Part shown: piece after piece, positions 1 to 11,530 of the stretch
Numbering within the stretch: the stretch's first letter is position 1
Layout: the number at the start of each line of letters is the position of its first letter
Source of the DNA: Amorphophallus konjac
Taxonomy: Eukaryota; Streptophyta; Magnoliopsida; Alismatales; Araceae
Assembly (NCBI GenBank): GCA_022559845.1
Contig: CM040117.1
Location: 144,154,732 to 144,218,731 of the forward strand
Reading direction: 5' to 3'
Length of the DNA: 64,000 nt
Program-made: the position numbers and the translations under genes
The notes under the pieces: generated by a model
What the model saw: only the letters and a program-made list of their open reading frames with translations
What the model was told of the DNA's origin: nothing
The model's database searches: none

Positions 1-1
1 T

Positions 2-1012
2 GATGTTAAGGAAATTACCAGAAACCAGCTATACACTACCTTTGTGCATAGTTCTGATGTAGCTGGTTCCTCTAGGCAATCCCCGAAACAAAATGGAAAT
101 CAGAAGTCACCCTCAAAATCTGTATTTCAGTTCAAAGCACAGAAAAATGAAAACCAAACAAAAATTGTCAAGAATAGTCAGAAATTGAAAGTGAATGGTC
201 AAATAAAGAAGTTAAAGACTATTCATGTTCATGGACTGAAATCTGCTAGCTCGGTTGAGTCAGATGGTTTACACGCTGCACATGCTTTATTTACTCACTC
301 GCATGTATCTAGTCAGTCTGCTAATAGCCATGCTGCCAAGAAATCACAGGCATCATGTCACTACTATGGTAGGCATGGTCATTATATGGATAACTGCAGT
401 GTGATGAAAAGTGATGATGTGATGCATGACACATATTTCTCAAATAATCATCACCACCCCAAAAGAAACATGTCTGCTTTAAACTAGCATATCATTTGTT
501 ATAATTGTAGCAAACGTGGTCATAAGGCTGTTGAGTGTTGGTCTAGGCCTTCATGGGGATATAATAACTCAAGAGGTAAGCGCCCAAGGTGCTATAAGTG
601 TGGGAACTACGGCCATACAGTCAAGGACTGCTGGCATGCTCAAGAAAGTTATGCTTATCACAAGGCCTTTAAATTCTCTGGAAAACGACCTGTGAACTTT
701 TCATGTGTTAACTGTGGTAAACCAGGTCACAAATCTGCTGAATGTTGGATGAAGAAGAATGAAAAACAAAATGCTCATGTAAACAACAGAACAACTCATG
801 CTCAATTTCATAGATCCTATGCTCCTGTTGATAAGCATCATAGGACCAGGCAATCTGCTGTTTCATGTAGACATTGTGGTAAATTCGGTCATTCCATGAC
901 TAATTGTTTTTTGATGGAGGTTGATGATCATGTTGCTGAAAAATTACCCAGAACACCTGTTAGGGGTAGTGCAGGACCCAAGACTGCTTGGGTCCCTGCA
1001 GGATCAAATTAA
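2..1012 (+). pseudogene. gag: Sirevirus-like gag, C-terminal part with five zinc knuckles
   Basis: One reading frame is open from the window edge to the stop at 1010-1012, apart from a TAG at 485-487, so the coding region is partial on the left and has one nonsense change. It encodes a basic linker and then five nucleic-acid-binding CCHC knuckles: CHYYGRHGHYMDNC (second Cys changed to Tyr), CYNCSKRGHKAVEC, CYKCGNYGHTVKDC, CVNCGKPGHKSAEC and CRHCGKFGHSMTNC. It ends with GPKTAWVPAGSN, which resembles the Gag-protease junction of plant copia elements. Gag would package the element RNA in cytoplasmic particles. No protease motif follows. Five knuckles is more than I would expect for a Sirevirus Gag. 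Confidence 0.8.
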
Positions 1013-2255
1013 TTGCAATGTTGCAGGTGTGCCTTGGAAGCTGATGAATAAAGGGGTTAATGATCCAAGGCACTCAACAGAAAACCCCAGGATTCTACTT
1101 GTCAGGTAAGTTCTGAACTTTACTTTAAATTCCATCATCTAGAATTGTGAGTATGAAAAATGAGAATTTCATGTTGATGTGTGTGTCTGATGTATGATCT
1201 TATCTTGCCTAGCTGATCAGTCTGTATTCCAGACTCAGCTATTGAGTTTTAATTCTGCATATATGATGTTTTTATCTTGTCATATGTTGAACTGAATTCG
1301 AATGGTCCTTGTGACCAGGTTCTCCACCTAGAACCATGGGTCTAGTCCTTATGAAGAGCTGTGTCCTGCATATTAATAAATTTTGAAAAATCTAAACAGA
1401 AATGGCTTGGATGCATACATCTGAATAAGTTTTCAGCTTGATATTCATCTTATTGGCATTCATACTTTCATTCATGCATATTCTAAGGGGGAGTTAGCTT
1501 GGGTTGGAGATCTCCGCTTAAATGATGATTGATATACTGAGATGAAGCTGCTGATTGAATAAATGGGTCAACGTTGTATGAAGATGGGGTCGACGCTTCA
1601 GGCTGTTTTCCGTGAAAAACCGTTTGTGAAGCAAGTTTAGCTGCATGAGTGGGTTGACGCTGAGGATGGATTGAGTTAACGCAGCCACAGCTCAAAGTCA
1701 ACACTTGGTATCAAAAGACAGAATACTACACTGGTTGGTTGAGTGCATTAACGTAGTCATTAGAGTGAGTCAACGCACTGACAGATTTGTCTGAAATACA
1801 GTTGCTGAACTTGGTTGAATGTTTTAAGAAGGTTCAGCGGCACTGAAGATTGGTCCTCACTCATCTCTCTCTCATGTTGAAATGCTCTTGTAGTGAAGAT
1901 CCATTCAATCTTGAGTATGAAGGAAGTTTCTTGAGTTCTGAAGTGTGACCTGATATCATGGTTTCAGGGGGAGCTAAAATGATAATTCCCTTAAAAGATG
2001 TGATGATCATTATTGACTATCTCTAGGCTGTGTTAATGGTTGGTGTTTTATAAATCTTCTGTTCTTTGAATAATGAAAATTCATGAATATAAAGTGCTGT
2101 GCTTATGGAATAGGCTTAGAACCATTTAATAAAACTGAGAACTTCTCTTTTCTTGAACTATTATGAATAAAAGTAAAGAAACCTGTGTGCTAAATGAATT
2201 TAATACATGTATTGCTCTCAAACTCAGTTCAGGGTAAATAAAAGCTCAGGGAACA

Positions 2256-2260
<5 letters not shown>

Positions 2261-2286
<26 letters not shown>
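2261..2286. repeat. (TA)n microsatellite
   Basis: Thirteen or so TA units in the non-coding interval between gag and the env-like gene. It lies just before the duplicated block. Confidence 0.9.
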
Positions 2287-2306
2287 ATGATTCATACCAT
2301 AAACTG

Positions 2307-2510
2307 TAGAGCAATGGCAAGCATTCACTGAGAAACTGTCTCTATGCACCAATGAAGTGCAAATGAGCATGTCATGATGTGGGCTGTTATCTTTATTTTA
2401 AAAAGAAAAATAATCTAGTGCAGAGCAATGGTAACTTTCCACTGAGAAACTACCTTCGTGCACCAATGAAGTGCTACAAGGTATGTCATGATGTGAGTTG
2501 CTAACTCCAC
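2307..2510. repeat. Diverged tandem duplication, about 115-bp period
   Basis: The block starting AGAGCAATGGCAAG at 2307 recurs at 2422 (AGAGCAATGGTAAC). Both copies share CACTGAGAAACT, TGCACCAATGAAGTGC and TGTCATGATGTG in the same order. Many substitutions separate them. It lies upstream of the env-like gene; its role is unknown. Confidence 0.75.
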
Positions 2511-3116
2511 TTCTGATTTGTAGAATAGTAAGCTATGCTAAGTAGTCAGGGGCTCTGGTGTCTGGTAAACATGTGCACCTGTGTCAAAAGGCTAGCTATA
2601 CTTGACTGCAACTGTTGAAAGATAACAATTATCAATATTCATATGGGGTTGACCTGAAGCTTAAAATAAAATCCTTTTCTTCTGAGTTTATCATCAATTC
2701 GTGTTAAATTCACAATCACTGGGGTATCTTGAAATTGAACATTCTAGGGATATGAATTGAGAAAGTTCCAAGTGTGAAAATTGGTCAATCCTCATTCCAT
2801 AATCATGCCCTTCTTCTTCAAGGAATTATGTCAAAGTCTTAAGATTATTTTTCACCACATCATTATATGGTTTTAGGGCTCTCATAATGTCTAATCTTTT
2901 ATCTAATAGGGGAACTTTATTTTTATCGATTAAAAATCCCTGAATGTCATCTTATTTCTTTGTCTTGAGAATGCCAAATACTATTCTCCTTTGATGGCGT
3001 CGACGCAGCGCTTTGCAGCGTCAACGCAGTCAGTCTTTCACTCCACTTACATCTAATCCCGGTTCAGCACGGTGAACCAGTGTACACTTTTTGAGTCAAA
3101 AAGCGATTGGCTTTCC

Positions 3117-3124
3117 TATATAAA
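3117..3124 (+). promoter_or_regulatory. TATA box, candidate internal promoter for the env-like gene
   Basis: TATATAAA lies about 190 bp before the env-like ATG and is followed by a pyrimidine-rich tract. GCGTCGACGC-like motifs found in the element's own LTR recur about 100 bp upstream of it. An internal promoter would let env be made without pol. Splicing from the donor at 1106 is the alternative. Confidence 0.45.
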
Positions 3125-3310
3125 CCCTGCAGTGTAAACCCTGCCGTCGTCTCCACTTTTTCAAACCCAGTGAGTTTCGTGAGCCTCCACCTTCTCTCTA
3201 TCTGTCCTCTTCCCATCCATCTCTAGCTGCTTGGCTTTTCGCTGAAATCTGATAAAAAGAGGGAGAAGGAGGCAGAGGAACATCACAGAAGTCCACTATT
3301 GGCCGAAGGT

Positions 3311-5125
3311 ATGATGGAGCCACGCTCAAAAGCTGCTCACGGTAAAGGGAAAAGGAAAGAGACGCGTCCACGCGATCCCCCACCCAAAAAGAGAAGGGCT
3401 CTTGATGTCAGGACAGAGAAGCAGGGTCAATCTTCAGGTGCTCAGAAGGGACAGACAGGTATGGAAAGCTCTCATGTCATCAACGTGGAGGAACCGTTGA
3501 AAGTCCTTATTTCACGGTATATTGTGGATACCGATCATGAACTGCTTGATGCATTTCCGCAACTATTTCCTACATTGGATTTTCAGGGCTGGTGGTCTTT
3601 CTGTACATCTCATAAAGTCTACTACCCCACCCTAGTCAGAGAATTCTATCAAAATCTGAAGTATGAACCTGAGATTCCAAAACTGACATCAACTGTCCGA
3701 AACATTCGTTTCGAATTAACAAATAAGCTGTTAGCAAGAGCCTGGAAAGTTCCCAAGGATGGGGTTCAGCTGCATAGCTTTGAATTTGATGAACATAATG
3801 CCTATGCTCTCCTGACCGACAAACCAAGTGACCCTTCCGATGTCAGGGAAACATATCTAGCTAGTCTGAAAGCAAACCAGTTCCCTCCTTTGCATAGACT
3901 GCTCCACCATATATGCACGTCTATTATCACACCTCAGAGCAGTGGTAGAGAAAGGGTCACTGAGATGCAGTGATTTTTATTGTACCGTATGCTGAAAAGA
4001 ATTCACATTTCACTGTCTGATGTGGTTATTCAAACTATGGGATCCTGTTTAACACAATCCAGAACACTTCCTTATGCTGCTCCATTGACGGCCATTTTTC
4101 GAAGAGTTGTAGTAGATTTTGGTTCTGAGAGGAAACTGATCATCCCTAAAGGAAATGTCTACTCTCCCTCTTACCTTCAGAAGTTCATGAAATTTAAGTT
4201 TGTAAATGGGCAGCCAGTAAGGACTTTGCCAAGTCAGAAACATGTGCCAGCAACTACAGATGCTGATCAGGGTGTTAGAACAGATGAATTTCCCCCACCT
4301 GAAGTCCGAAAAGAAAGACCAGAGGACAGGTCAGCAAGGGATGAGCATGTTCTTGAGGAAACATTTGCTAGATCTTCTAGCCCTCAGCTGGAAACTGGGG
4401 AACCCAGTGGCTCTGCACCTACACTGGAACCACCTATGTCTAGAGCCATTGGTGCTTATAGAAGGACCTTTCCAACTTCTGATACTGCTCCACCTCCAGC
4501 GACTGTGGAAGAGATGTTTGCACACATGACAATGATGCTGCAGCGTCAGGATGCTAAGATGGACAAATTAATGGAATTCACAAATGATCATCTCAACAAA
4601 CTGACCACACGGATTGTACATTTTGAAGTCTCTGCCTTATCCGAGTGGCAGAAATTCCTACTTACCAAGATGGTATCTGACCAAGCTCAACGAAATATTT
4701 TGAAAAACATCTCCTCTCTCCTTGACAAGCTAGCCTCACTGGTGACTGAAATGCAGGGCAATCATGCTTCAACTTTTCAATCCATTGCCAAAATTACAGA
4801 CTTATGTTTTGATGTGAGGATAGCAGTTGAAACTGTCAAAGGTCCTATTAATGCACTTCCCCAATGCATCAAAGCAGTTCTTGAAAAGATAGACGGAGTG
4901 ACTGCAAAATTAACTTCCCTTGGGGACAAGCTTGACAGCAAGCAATCTATCAAAGATGATCTTTCTTCTACTATTCATCAGCTGGGTGCGCTGTCTCAGG
5001 ATATCAGACACTTACTAGCAAGAGAACCAATTGCATCAGGACAAACTCAGTCAACTCCAGGGCAGTCCTCTCGTTCACAACAGCAAGATCATTCCAGTAG
5101 ATCCAGATATAGTCGTTATTTTTAA
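3311..5125 (+). pseudogene. Sirevirus env-like protein with one in-frame stop
   Basis: The frame starting at the ATG at 3311 runs about 604 codons to the stop at 5123-5125 and is broken once, by TGA at 3971-3973. The N-terminus is strongly basic with a nuclear-localisation-like PPKKRR. Residues of about 60-290 resemble the 'putative plant transposon protein' domain (PF20167) of Sirevirus env-like ORFs: a YYPTLVREFYQNL block and a downstream region ending near LRTLPSQKH. The middle is Pro/Ser/Glu-rich. The C-terminal 200 residues are Leu/Lys-rich and predicted helical or coiled. I see no clear signal peptide or membrane anchor, so 'env-like' describes position and family, not a shown envelope function. 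The family assignment is from memory of motifs. Confidence 0.7.
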
Positions 5126-5634
5126 TGATGTAAAAGGGAGAGAGAAACTAAAGCTTATTGCATCTGCATCATATATGTTGGCTGATGATTAAATGTTTTT
5201 CTCTTTTTGTATGTGGCTATGATGTAAACTCCTGAACTAAAATGGAAGACTTTGAAAACTTATGTTTTGGATTTATGAGATTGATATCTCTCTGAAAATC
5301 TGACTGAATTTTCTGTGATTGGAGCTTCTTTAAAAATCTACTAACTGAACCTCTTCTGCTCATTGATCTGAACTTATCCCTATGATCTCCGTCCCATTCA
5401 TCTCATAAGATTCCACTTATTGAAGGAGAGCTTCCATATTATATGCATCATGCTGCATAGAAACTCTTAAAGGGGGAGAATTATGTTCTTGCAAGGGGGA
5501 GAAATTGACTGAATTTTTATACATGCTTTAATTTCTCAAACTATTTTCTTTTTGATAAAGTCAAAGGGGGAGAATAGTTTGTGTCATCAGCATTACTCAC
5601 AGTGCAGTGTTGCCATCATCAAAAAGGGGGAGAT
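5126..5634 (+). promoter_or_regulatory. 3' untranslated region with four polypurine tracts
   Basis: AAAGGGGGAGAA at 5469-5480, AAGGGGGAGAAA at 5493-5504, AAAGGGGGAGAA at 5563-5574 and AAAAAGGGGGAGA at 5621-5633 precede the LTR. The last one abuts it and should prime plus-strand DNA. Multiple near-identical polypurine tracts before the 3' LTR are an established Sirevirus feature. Confidence 0.85.
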
Positions 5635-6041
5635 TGTTGTGCCCCTGTGGTTTTGATGAGATTTTGATGATTGGCTTTGTGTGTTAATCATTTGATGATT
5701 GGTTTTATTGTGAGTTAATCACTATGACTCATCTTGCTGTATGAGTCAATTTTTATTCAATCATTTTGATGCTCGGTCTGTTTATCAAAGCATTGCATTG
5801 TTGTTCAGTCAGTTCATCAGATCATAAAGCATTGCATTGAGCATTCAGTCAATACACTGCATAGCATGCGAGTGGTTCAAGTATATACAGTGGTCTTCAG
5901 CTAAAGTCTGTACATCGGACTTTCACTTAGAGTTTGTACATTGAGCGTCTCATTGAGCGTCTCACGTAAGTCTATACACTCGTTATTCTCTTACATGTTA
6001 ACTCCATGTCTGTACACTGCCTTTCACATGCACTCATTCAT

Positions 6042-6112
6042 TAAGTCTATACACTGCTCGAAGCTCACCAAGTCTATACACTGCTCGAAGCTCACCAAGT
6101 CTATACACTGCT
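6042..6112. repeat. 27-bp tandem repeat in the Sirevirus LTR
   Basis: AAGTCTATACACTGCTCG plus AAGCTCACC repeats twice, with a partial third copy. Related but decayed AGTCTGTACA, AGTTTGTACA and TGTCTGTACACTGC units extend upstream to about 5905, so this is the freshest part of a longer, older minisatellite. Confidence 0.85.
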
Positions 6113-6686
6113 TCAGATCTAATTCACAATGAGACATGAATGGCGTGTTTGTGACTAAGTCTTGATTCATTAACCTTTTCGTTTGAATTAATTCCTGATG
6201 CAAGACAGGAACAGGGTCGACGCTAGAGCTTAAGGCGTCCACGCACCAGTGAAGATGCATCCACGGATACTCTTCACAGCGTTAACTCTACGCAAAGGCT
6301 GTGTCAACTCAGCCACTCAAGAAGCAGAGGCCTTGTCAGAAATACTCCAATGCGTCAACGCAGGAGTGGAGCAGCATCGACGCAACAGTTAAAAAAGGCT
6401 AGGCTGGTTGCTCACTGGAACGCATCAATGCGCCAACGCCACGGGTTGGAAGCGTCGACGCAGCAGTTAAAAAGGGTTGAAGATCTCTGAAGGCTGTGTC
6501 AACTCCTTGGAGCAAGTGGGTTGACGCCATCTAACTCCAGTTGCTGAGCGTACTGATGAATGGGCATGTGACCCGAAGCTGGCACCTGACACGTGATCCG
6601 AGGTGGTGCTGAGCATGTGATCCGAGGAGGAATCTTCTGGACGGAAGGCGTGGGAAGCACATGCCCTATCTCCCTACTGTTGCTAG

Positions 6687-6694
6687 TATATATT
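6687..6694 (+). promoter_or_regulatory. TATA box candidate in the Sirevirus LTR
   Basis: TATATATT sits downstream of the cluster of GCGTCGACGC-like motifs and ahead of a purine-rich, untranslated-looking stretch. It would place the U3/R border near 6720. Confidence 0.45.
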
Positions 6695-7528
6695 GGAGGC
6701 TTCGTCTTCAGATGGAGGCGGATCGAAGAAGAAGCCTGGAGAGCAGAAAGAGCAACAGCAGAGCAGAAAGCCCTTCGATCCAGCAAAAGAGAAGAAGAAG
6801 AAAAAGGGAAGAGCAGACAGTGAGAGATTAGAAGAAGCAGAAGAGAAAGAAGCTGTGGAGAAATAGTGAGATCGAGAGAAGAGGAGAGCAGCTGCCTGAA
6901 GATTAGTCTTCACTGGCCGTGGATCAAATCCAGGCGAGTCAGCTCCTTGTGAGCCACAAATTGTGCTTCTGTTTTTACAACTTTCCGATGCTGAGATTCC
7001 ATCTTTTGTTTTCTTTTGAACTCCTTTATTCAAGCTGTTAGTCAACGGATTGCAGAGGTGCTGCCTCTGGACGGCTAAGCTGTATTGCCCAGCGATTTGC
7101 AGTGGAGGATTCCACTGGACAGCAAGCTGTGTTGCTCAGCGGGCGAGGAGGATTCCTCGGACGGCAAGCTGTGTCGCCCAGCTGATTGTAGGCAAGCTGT
7201 GAGGCCCAACGGTTCAAGCTGTGAGTCAGCAGGAAGCCACACTCGGGTTGAGTGTGGAGTGGATGTAGGTCTGCTGGACCGAACCACCTAAAAACCCCTT
7301 GTGCAGTGTGTTTGTTTTGTTCAATTGTGGTTATGCTAGATGTATGCATAAGGGCGTTCCAACTGTTTGCTTATAGGTCCTGTAGATGAGTGTTCTAATC
7401 TGTCTTGTTAGCATTCCAGTTTTTAAGTGAGCGAAATATTATTTTGGGTGAAGGTTTTTAAATGGGCAAAATTTTTTAAAGGGCTATATTCATTCACCCC
7501 CCCTCTGAATACTGCACCGAACCCAACA

Positions 7529-10500
7529 ATTCCTCGGGCAGGTCCACAACATACGCATTGGATCCAACGTGTTTCAACACTCTAAAGGGACCGGCTCCGC
7601 GAGCTTGCAACTTCTTAACTGTTCCAGAGGGAAACCGTTCAGGTCTTACCCTGATCATGACGTATTCACCCTCGTGGAACTCTCGATGGTGTCGGTGGGC
7701 TTCGGCTAACTCCTTGTACCGTGCATTGCTGGCCTCAATGTGACGACGGATGTCATCATGCAAACTCCTAACATGCCTAGCAAACGACTCGGCCGACTCC
7801 GACACTCTAGCATGGATAGGCATGGGGACAAGGTCAACGGGTTTCCTAGGCCTACGACCTGTGACAATCTCAAATGGACTCATGCCGGTAGACCTATTCA
7901 CCGAATCATTGTATGCAAACTCAGCCATGGGTAAAATGAGATCCCAATCCCCAATGCGGTCCCTGACTAGACACCTCAAAAGATCTCCCAGACTCCTATT
8001 TACTACCTCGGTCTGGCCATCTGTCTGGGGATGATATGCAGTAGAAAACTTGAGGTGAGTACCCATCATATGCCATAGTGTCTTCCAAAAATAAGAAGTG
8101 AATCTAACATCACGGTCAGACACTATAGTGCGAGGCAACCCGAACTTGCACACCACATGCGTAAGGAAAAGGCGGGCTACCCTCGAAGCATTCAAAGTCT
8201 TCGAGCAAGGAATAAAGAGGGCCATCTTTGAGAAACAGTCAACCACCACATAGACCGAATCATGCTTCCTGGAGGTATGTGGCAATCCCAAAACAAAGTC
8301 CATGCTAACATCCTGCCACGGGGCATCAGGCACGGGAAGAGGCGTATAAAGGCCCGAGCTTTGCTTCTTCATCTTGGCCATAGCACATGTACGGCACTAA
8401 GCCATGATGTTAGCAACATCGCGCTTCAAGCTCGGCCAATAAAATCGATGCTCTACTGCCTCGATAGTCTTGTTCCGACCAAAGTGGCCGGCTAGACCTC
8501 CCGCATGTAGTTCCCACACTAAGAAATCTCTAACCGAAGTTCGGGGAACATATAGCCTGCTACCTCGAAAGAGGTAACCCTCCTGAAGCACATACTCATC
8601 AAGGTCTCTCGAGGGTCCAGCCTGGAGAGTGGTAAAAATCTGACCGAAGTCAGGACAATCAACATAGGCCTCCTTCATCTTCTCTAACCCTATGACCTCG
8701 GCACTCATGGTGGTAAGCAAACATGCTCGCCGACTCAAGGCATCAGCCACCTTGTTCTCCACTCCAGCCTTATGTTTCAGCACAAAGGTGAACTGCTGGA
8801 GATACTCGACCCAACGACTATGACGCGAGTTAAGCTTCTTTTGCGAATGGAGGTACCATAATACTTCGTGGTCGGAGTATAGGATAAACTCCTGATGTAA
8901 AAGATAGTGCCTCCAATGCCTAAGAGCCTGAACAACTACGTAGAATTCTTTATCATACGTGGAATATCGCAGTTTCACATCATTCAGCTTCTCGCTGAAA
9001 TATGCGATCGGGTGGGACTCCTGACTCAAAACTCCTCCAATCCCAACACCCGACGCATCACAAGAGACCTCAAACACCTTCGAGAAATCAAGCAATCGAA
9101 GGATAGGTGTCTGGGTCATGCGCTCCTTGATGTCCTTGAAGGCGGTAGATGCAGCCTTTGTCCATACAAATGTACCCTTCCGGATGCAATCCATGATCGG
9201 GGCGGTGAGGGAGCTAAATCCGCGGATGAAGTGATGGTAGAACGTCGCAAGGCCATGAAAGCTACAGACATCATGAACCGTACGGGGTTCTGGCCACTCA
9301 ACAATGGCCCGGACCTTCTCCGGATCGGCGGAGACCCCAGTACTAGACACGATAAAACCCAAGAAGGTAAGCTGAGGTGTCATGAAGGCACACTTCTGTG
9401 GGTTCGCAAACAGCTGCTCTCGCCGAAGAAGTAGACAGACCTGTCGAAGGTGGTCTAAGTGGTCCCCTATGGTACGGCTATAGATAAGGATATCATCAAA
9501 ATACACCACTACAAAGACTCCAATGAAAGGTCGAAGGACCTGAGTCATGAGCCACATGAAAGTGCTAGGGCCATTGGTCAACCCAAAAGGCATGACCAAC
9601 CACTCATATAGACCGTCCTTGGTCTTAAATGCCATCTTCCACTCATCACCTGGCCTAATCCTCACCTGATGGTAGCCACTCTTAAGATCGATCTTCGAAA
9701 AGATAATGGCACCTGCCATCATGTCCAGCATGTCATCAAGGCGGGGAATAGGGAACCTGTACTTCACGGTGATCTTGTTGATGGCACGACTATCAATGCA
9801 CATTCTCCACGTGCCATCCTTCTTCGGGGTGAGTAATGCGAGTACAGCACATGGACTCATGCTGTGCCGAACAGACCCTCTCTGCACTAACTCATCGACC
9901 TGCCGTTTAAGCTCGACATGCTCCGTGGGACTCATGCGATAATGAGGAAGGTTGGGCAAAGAAGAGTCCGGAACAAGGTCGATGGCATGCTGAATATCCC
10001 GCATAGGTGGGAGTCCCTTGGGAAGCTCATCGGGAAAGACATCAGCATACTCCTGCAGAATGGGAACAACCTCGGGTGGGAGCTCAACCTCGGAGTCCCG
10101 CTCCACCTCTCGGACCGTAATGGCAAACACCGGACAGCCCTGACTAAGCTCCTGCTCCATCTCCCGGGAGCTAATCATCATCAATATCCTCGTCGAGGGC
10201 TCTCCTGGGCCAGAGGTAACGGTCATAGCCCTAGCTGGGGATGGGGTACTAGGCCCGGGAACGGAAGGCTTCGGAGTACTAGGGCCAGTAGGACCCCTGA
10301 CTGATGGGCTCCTGGGCCGAACGGGTTGGAGGGTGACCCGCTGGCCAGCGTGGTCGAAGGTACAGGTGTTCGACTGGCCATGGAGCGTGGCATCCCGGTC
10401 GAATAACCACAGCCTACCAAGAATGATACTACCCACTTCCATGGGGAGAACATCACACCAGATCTCGTCATGGTAGGAGTGGAGCTGCAGCGGGACCAAG

Positions 10501-10973
10501 CACCGCAGCCTGACCGAAATGGAAGTGGTATCCACCCATGATATCTGATAGGGGCAAGGGTGGTCTACAGGTGTGAGACCAAGACGAGTGACAGCGTTCG
10601 TGGAGATTGCATTGATACAACTCCCGCTATCGATGACCACCTTGCAAATTTGCTTTCCCAGCCTACAGAATACATGAAGGATAGTAGTCCGTCGCCAGTC
10701 ATCACTGACCTGTGGCTGGGTGAGGATACATCTGACGACCCCCACGTGGGTATCGTCCGAATGCTGGGCATCCTGGGCCTCACCTCCCATCTCATAGTAC
10801 TCATCAGCTAGCTCTTCATCGGCCTCATAGCTGACTAACTCGAGGCCCGTAGGGGTGGTATCCTCGACCTGTGTGTCCCCAATGTGAAGATGGGCAGGTG
10901 GGACACTGGTTGGCGAAATGGCCAAACCCATTGCAGCGATAACACTGCTGCCGTGATCCACTAGGCTCCCCAA
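7529..10973 (-). pseudogene. pol: gypsy-1 pol: protease, RT, RNase H, integrase (disrupted)
   Basis: The frame beginning near 10973 contains, in order, an aspartic protease with DSGS (about residue 115), RT with CIDSRAIN and YFDDILIYS (about 491), RNase H with CDASGVGIG (about 639) and the integrase HHCC module beginning HAGGLAGHFGRNKT (about 828). An in-frame TAG at 8397-8399 falls just before the CRTC of the zinc module. Integrase resumes at 8381 with MDFVLGLP, SDRDVRF and HPQTDGQTEVVNR, and stops at LPEE where the Sirevirus inserted. The first codons overlap the gag zinc-knuckle frame; the switch to pol is near 10900 and may be a mutation or a -1 frameshift. Confidence 0.88.
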
Positions 10974-11530
10974 TTATAGGTCCTTTACCTTTATCCTCCC
11001 GACGGATAGGAGGCGTAGGCAACAAAGGACGTGCAGGAGGTGCTGGTGCCGGTGGACGGGCTATGGGTGGGGCTGTAAGATGCTGGGGACGAGGAAGGTC
11101 CCTCGGGGGTGGAGGACGAGGCCTAAGAGAAAACGGCTCGGGACGAGCGGGCTCCTGAGGTCGAGCCATGGGGGCCCTCGGATTCGTGCCAGATGAGCCA
11201 CGGGGCTCGACACTACGAAGGGGAAAAGAGCCCAACCGATGGGGTGACTTGAACTCGGCCTCGAATTGCTCCAATTCGAGAGCTATCTGATATGCCTGCT
11301 CCAAAGTTGTTGCATTGCGACGATAGAGTTCATATTCATAATTGGGCCGCAAACCTCTTCCAAAGCGGGATATAGTCATAGTGCTCTCTTCCGTGACCCC
11401 ACACCGTAAGTAATACTCATCGAACTCGGCGGTGTACTCGGTCACGGATCGGTTCCCTTGGGAGATGCTTTGCCACTTGTCTATGAGACGTTGGCGATAT
11501 GAGGCGAGAAGGTACTTCTCCCTCAACTTG
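10825..11530 (-). pseudogene. gag: gypsy-1 gag, C-terminal part
   Basis: Gag resumes after the solo LTR at codons for REKYLLASYRQRL and continues through the capsid end (SVTEYTAEFDEYYLRC), a Pro/Arg-rich linker and one knuckle, CYRCNGFGHFANQC. The frame ends at 10825, but the pol frame already carries conserved-looking sequence from about 10900, so the last 25 codons are probably out of frame. Gag forms the particle and binds RNA. Confidence 0.85.

Larger units (their letters stand above)
1013..3310 (+). other. Non-coding interval replacing pol, with possible env regulatory sequences
   Basis: No protease, integrase, RT or RNase H motif can be read in any frame, so pol has been deleted or was never present in this sub-lineage. 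Visible structures are a consensus-like splice donor CAG|GTAAGT at 1106, GGGGGAG purine tracts near 1485-1493 and 1966-1973, a TA microsatellite, a duplicated block of about 115 bp, several GCGTCGACGC-like motifs (around 1590-1790 and 3000-3032), a TATA box at 3117 and a pyrimidine-rich tract ending in AG at 3225-3226. The last is a plausible acceptor before the env-like ATG. Confidence 0.6.
1..7528 (+). mobile_element. Sirevirus-like Ty1/copia element, 5' part outside the window, pol absent
   Basis: A + strand LTR retrotransposon runs from the window edge to a 3' LTR ending in CAACA at 7528. In order it holds the end of gag with a row of zinc knuckles, about 2.2 kb without coding potential where pol should be, an env-like gene, four AAGGGGGAGA-type polypurine tracts and a 1.9 kb LTR. 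Repeated polypurine tracts and an env-like gene are hallmarks of the Sirevirus lineage of Ty1/copia. The right flank at 7529 is the integrase tail of gypsy-1, so this element inserted into gypsy-1; the predicted target duplication is ATTCC (7529-7533), with its partner outside the window. The lineage rests on architecture, since no RT is present to test it. Confidence 0.82.
5635..7528 (+). repeat. 3' LTR of the Sirevirus-like element (1894 bp)
   Basis: It starts TGTTG directly after the last polypurine tract and ends CAACA at 7528, just before integrase codons of gypsy-1, giving 5-bp inverted ends. It contains a decayed minisatellite, many GCGTCGACGC/GCGTCAACGC-like motifs at 6210-6530, a TATA box at 6687 and the CACCCCCCCTCTG-type pyrimidine end common in Sirevirus LTRs. 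The partner 5' LTR is outside the window. Confidence 0.85.
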
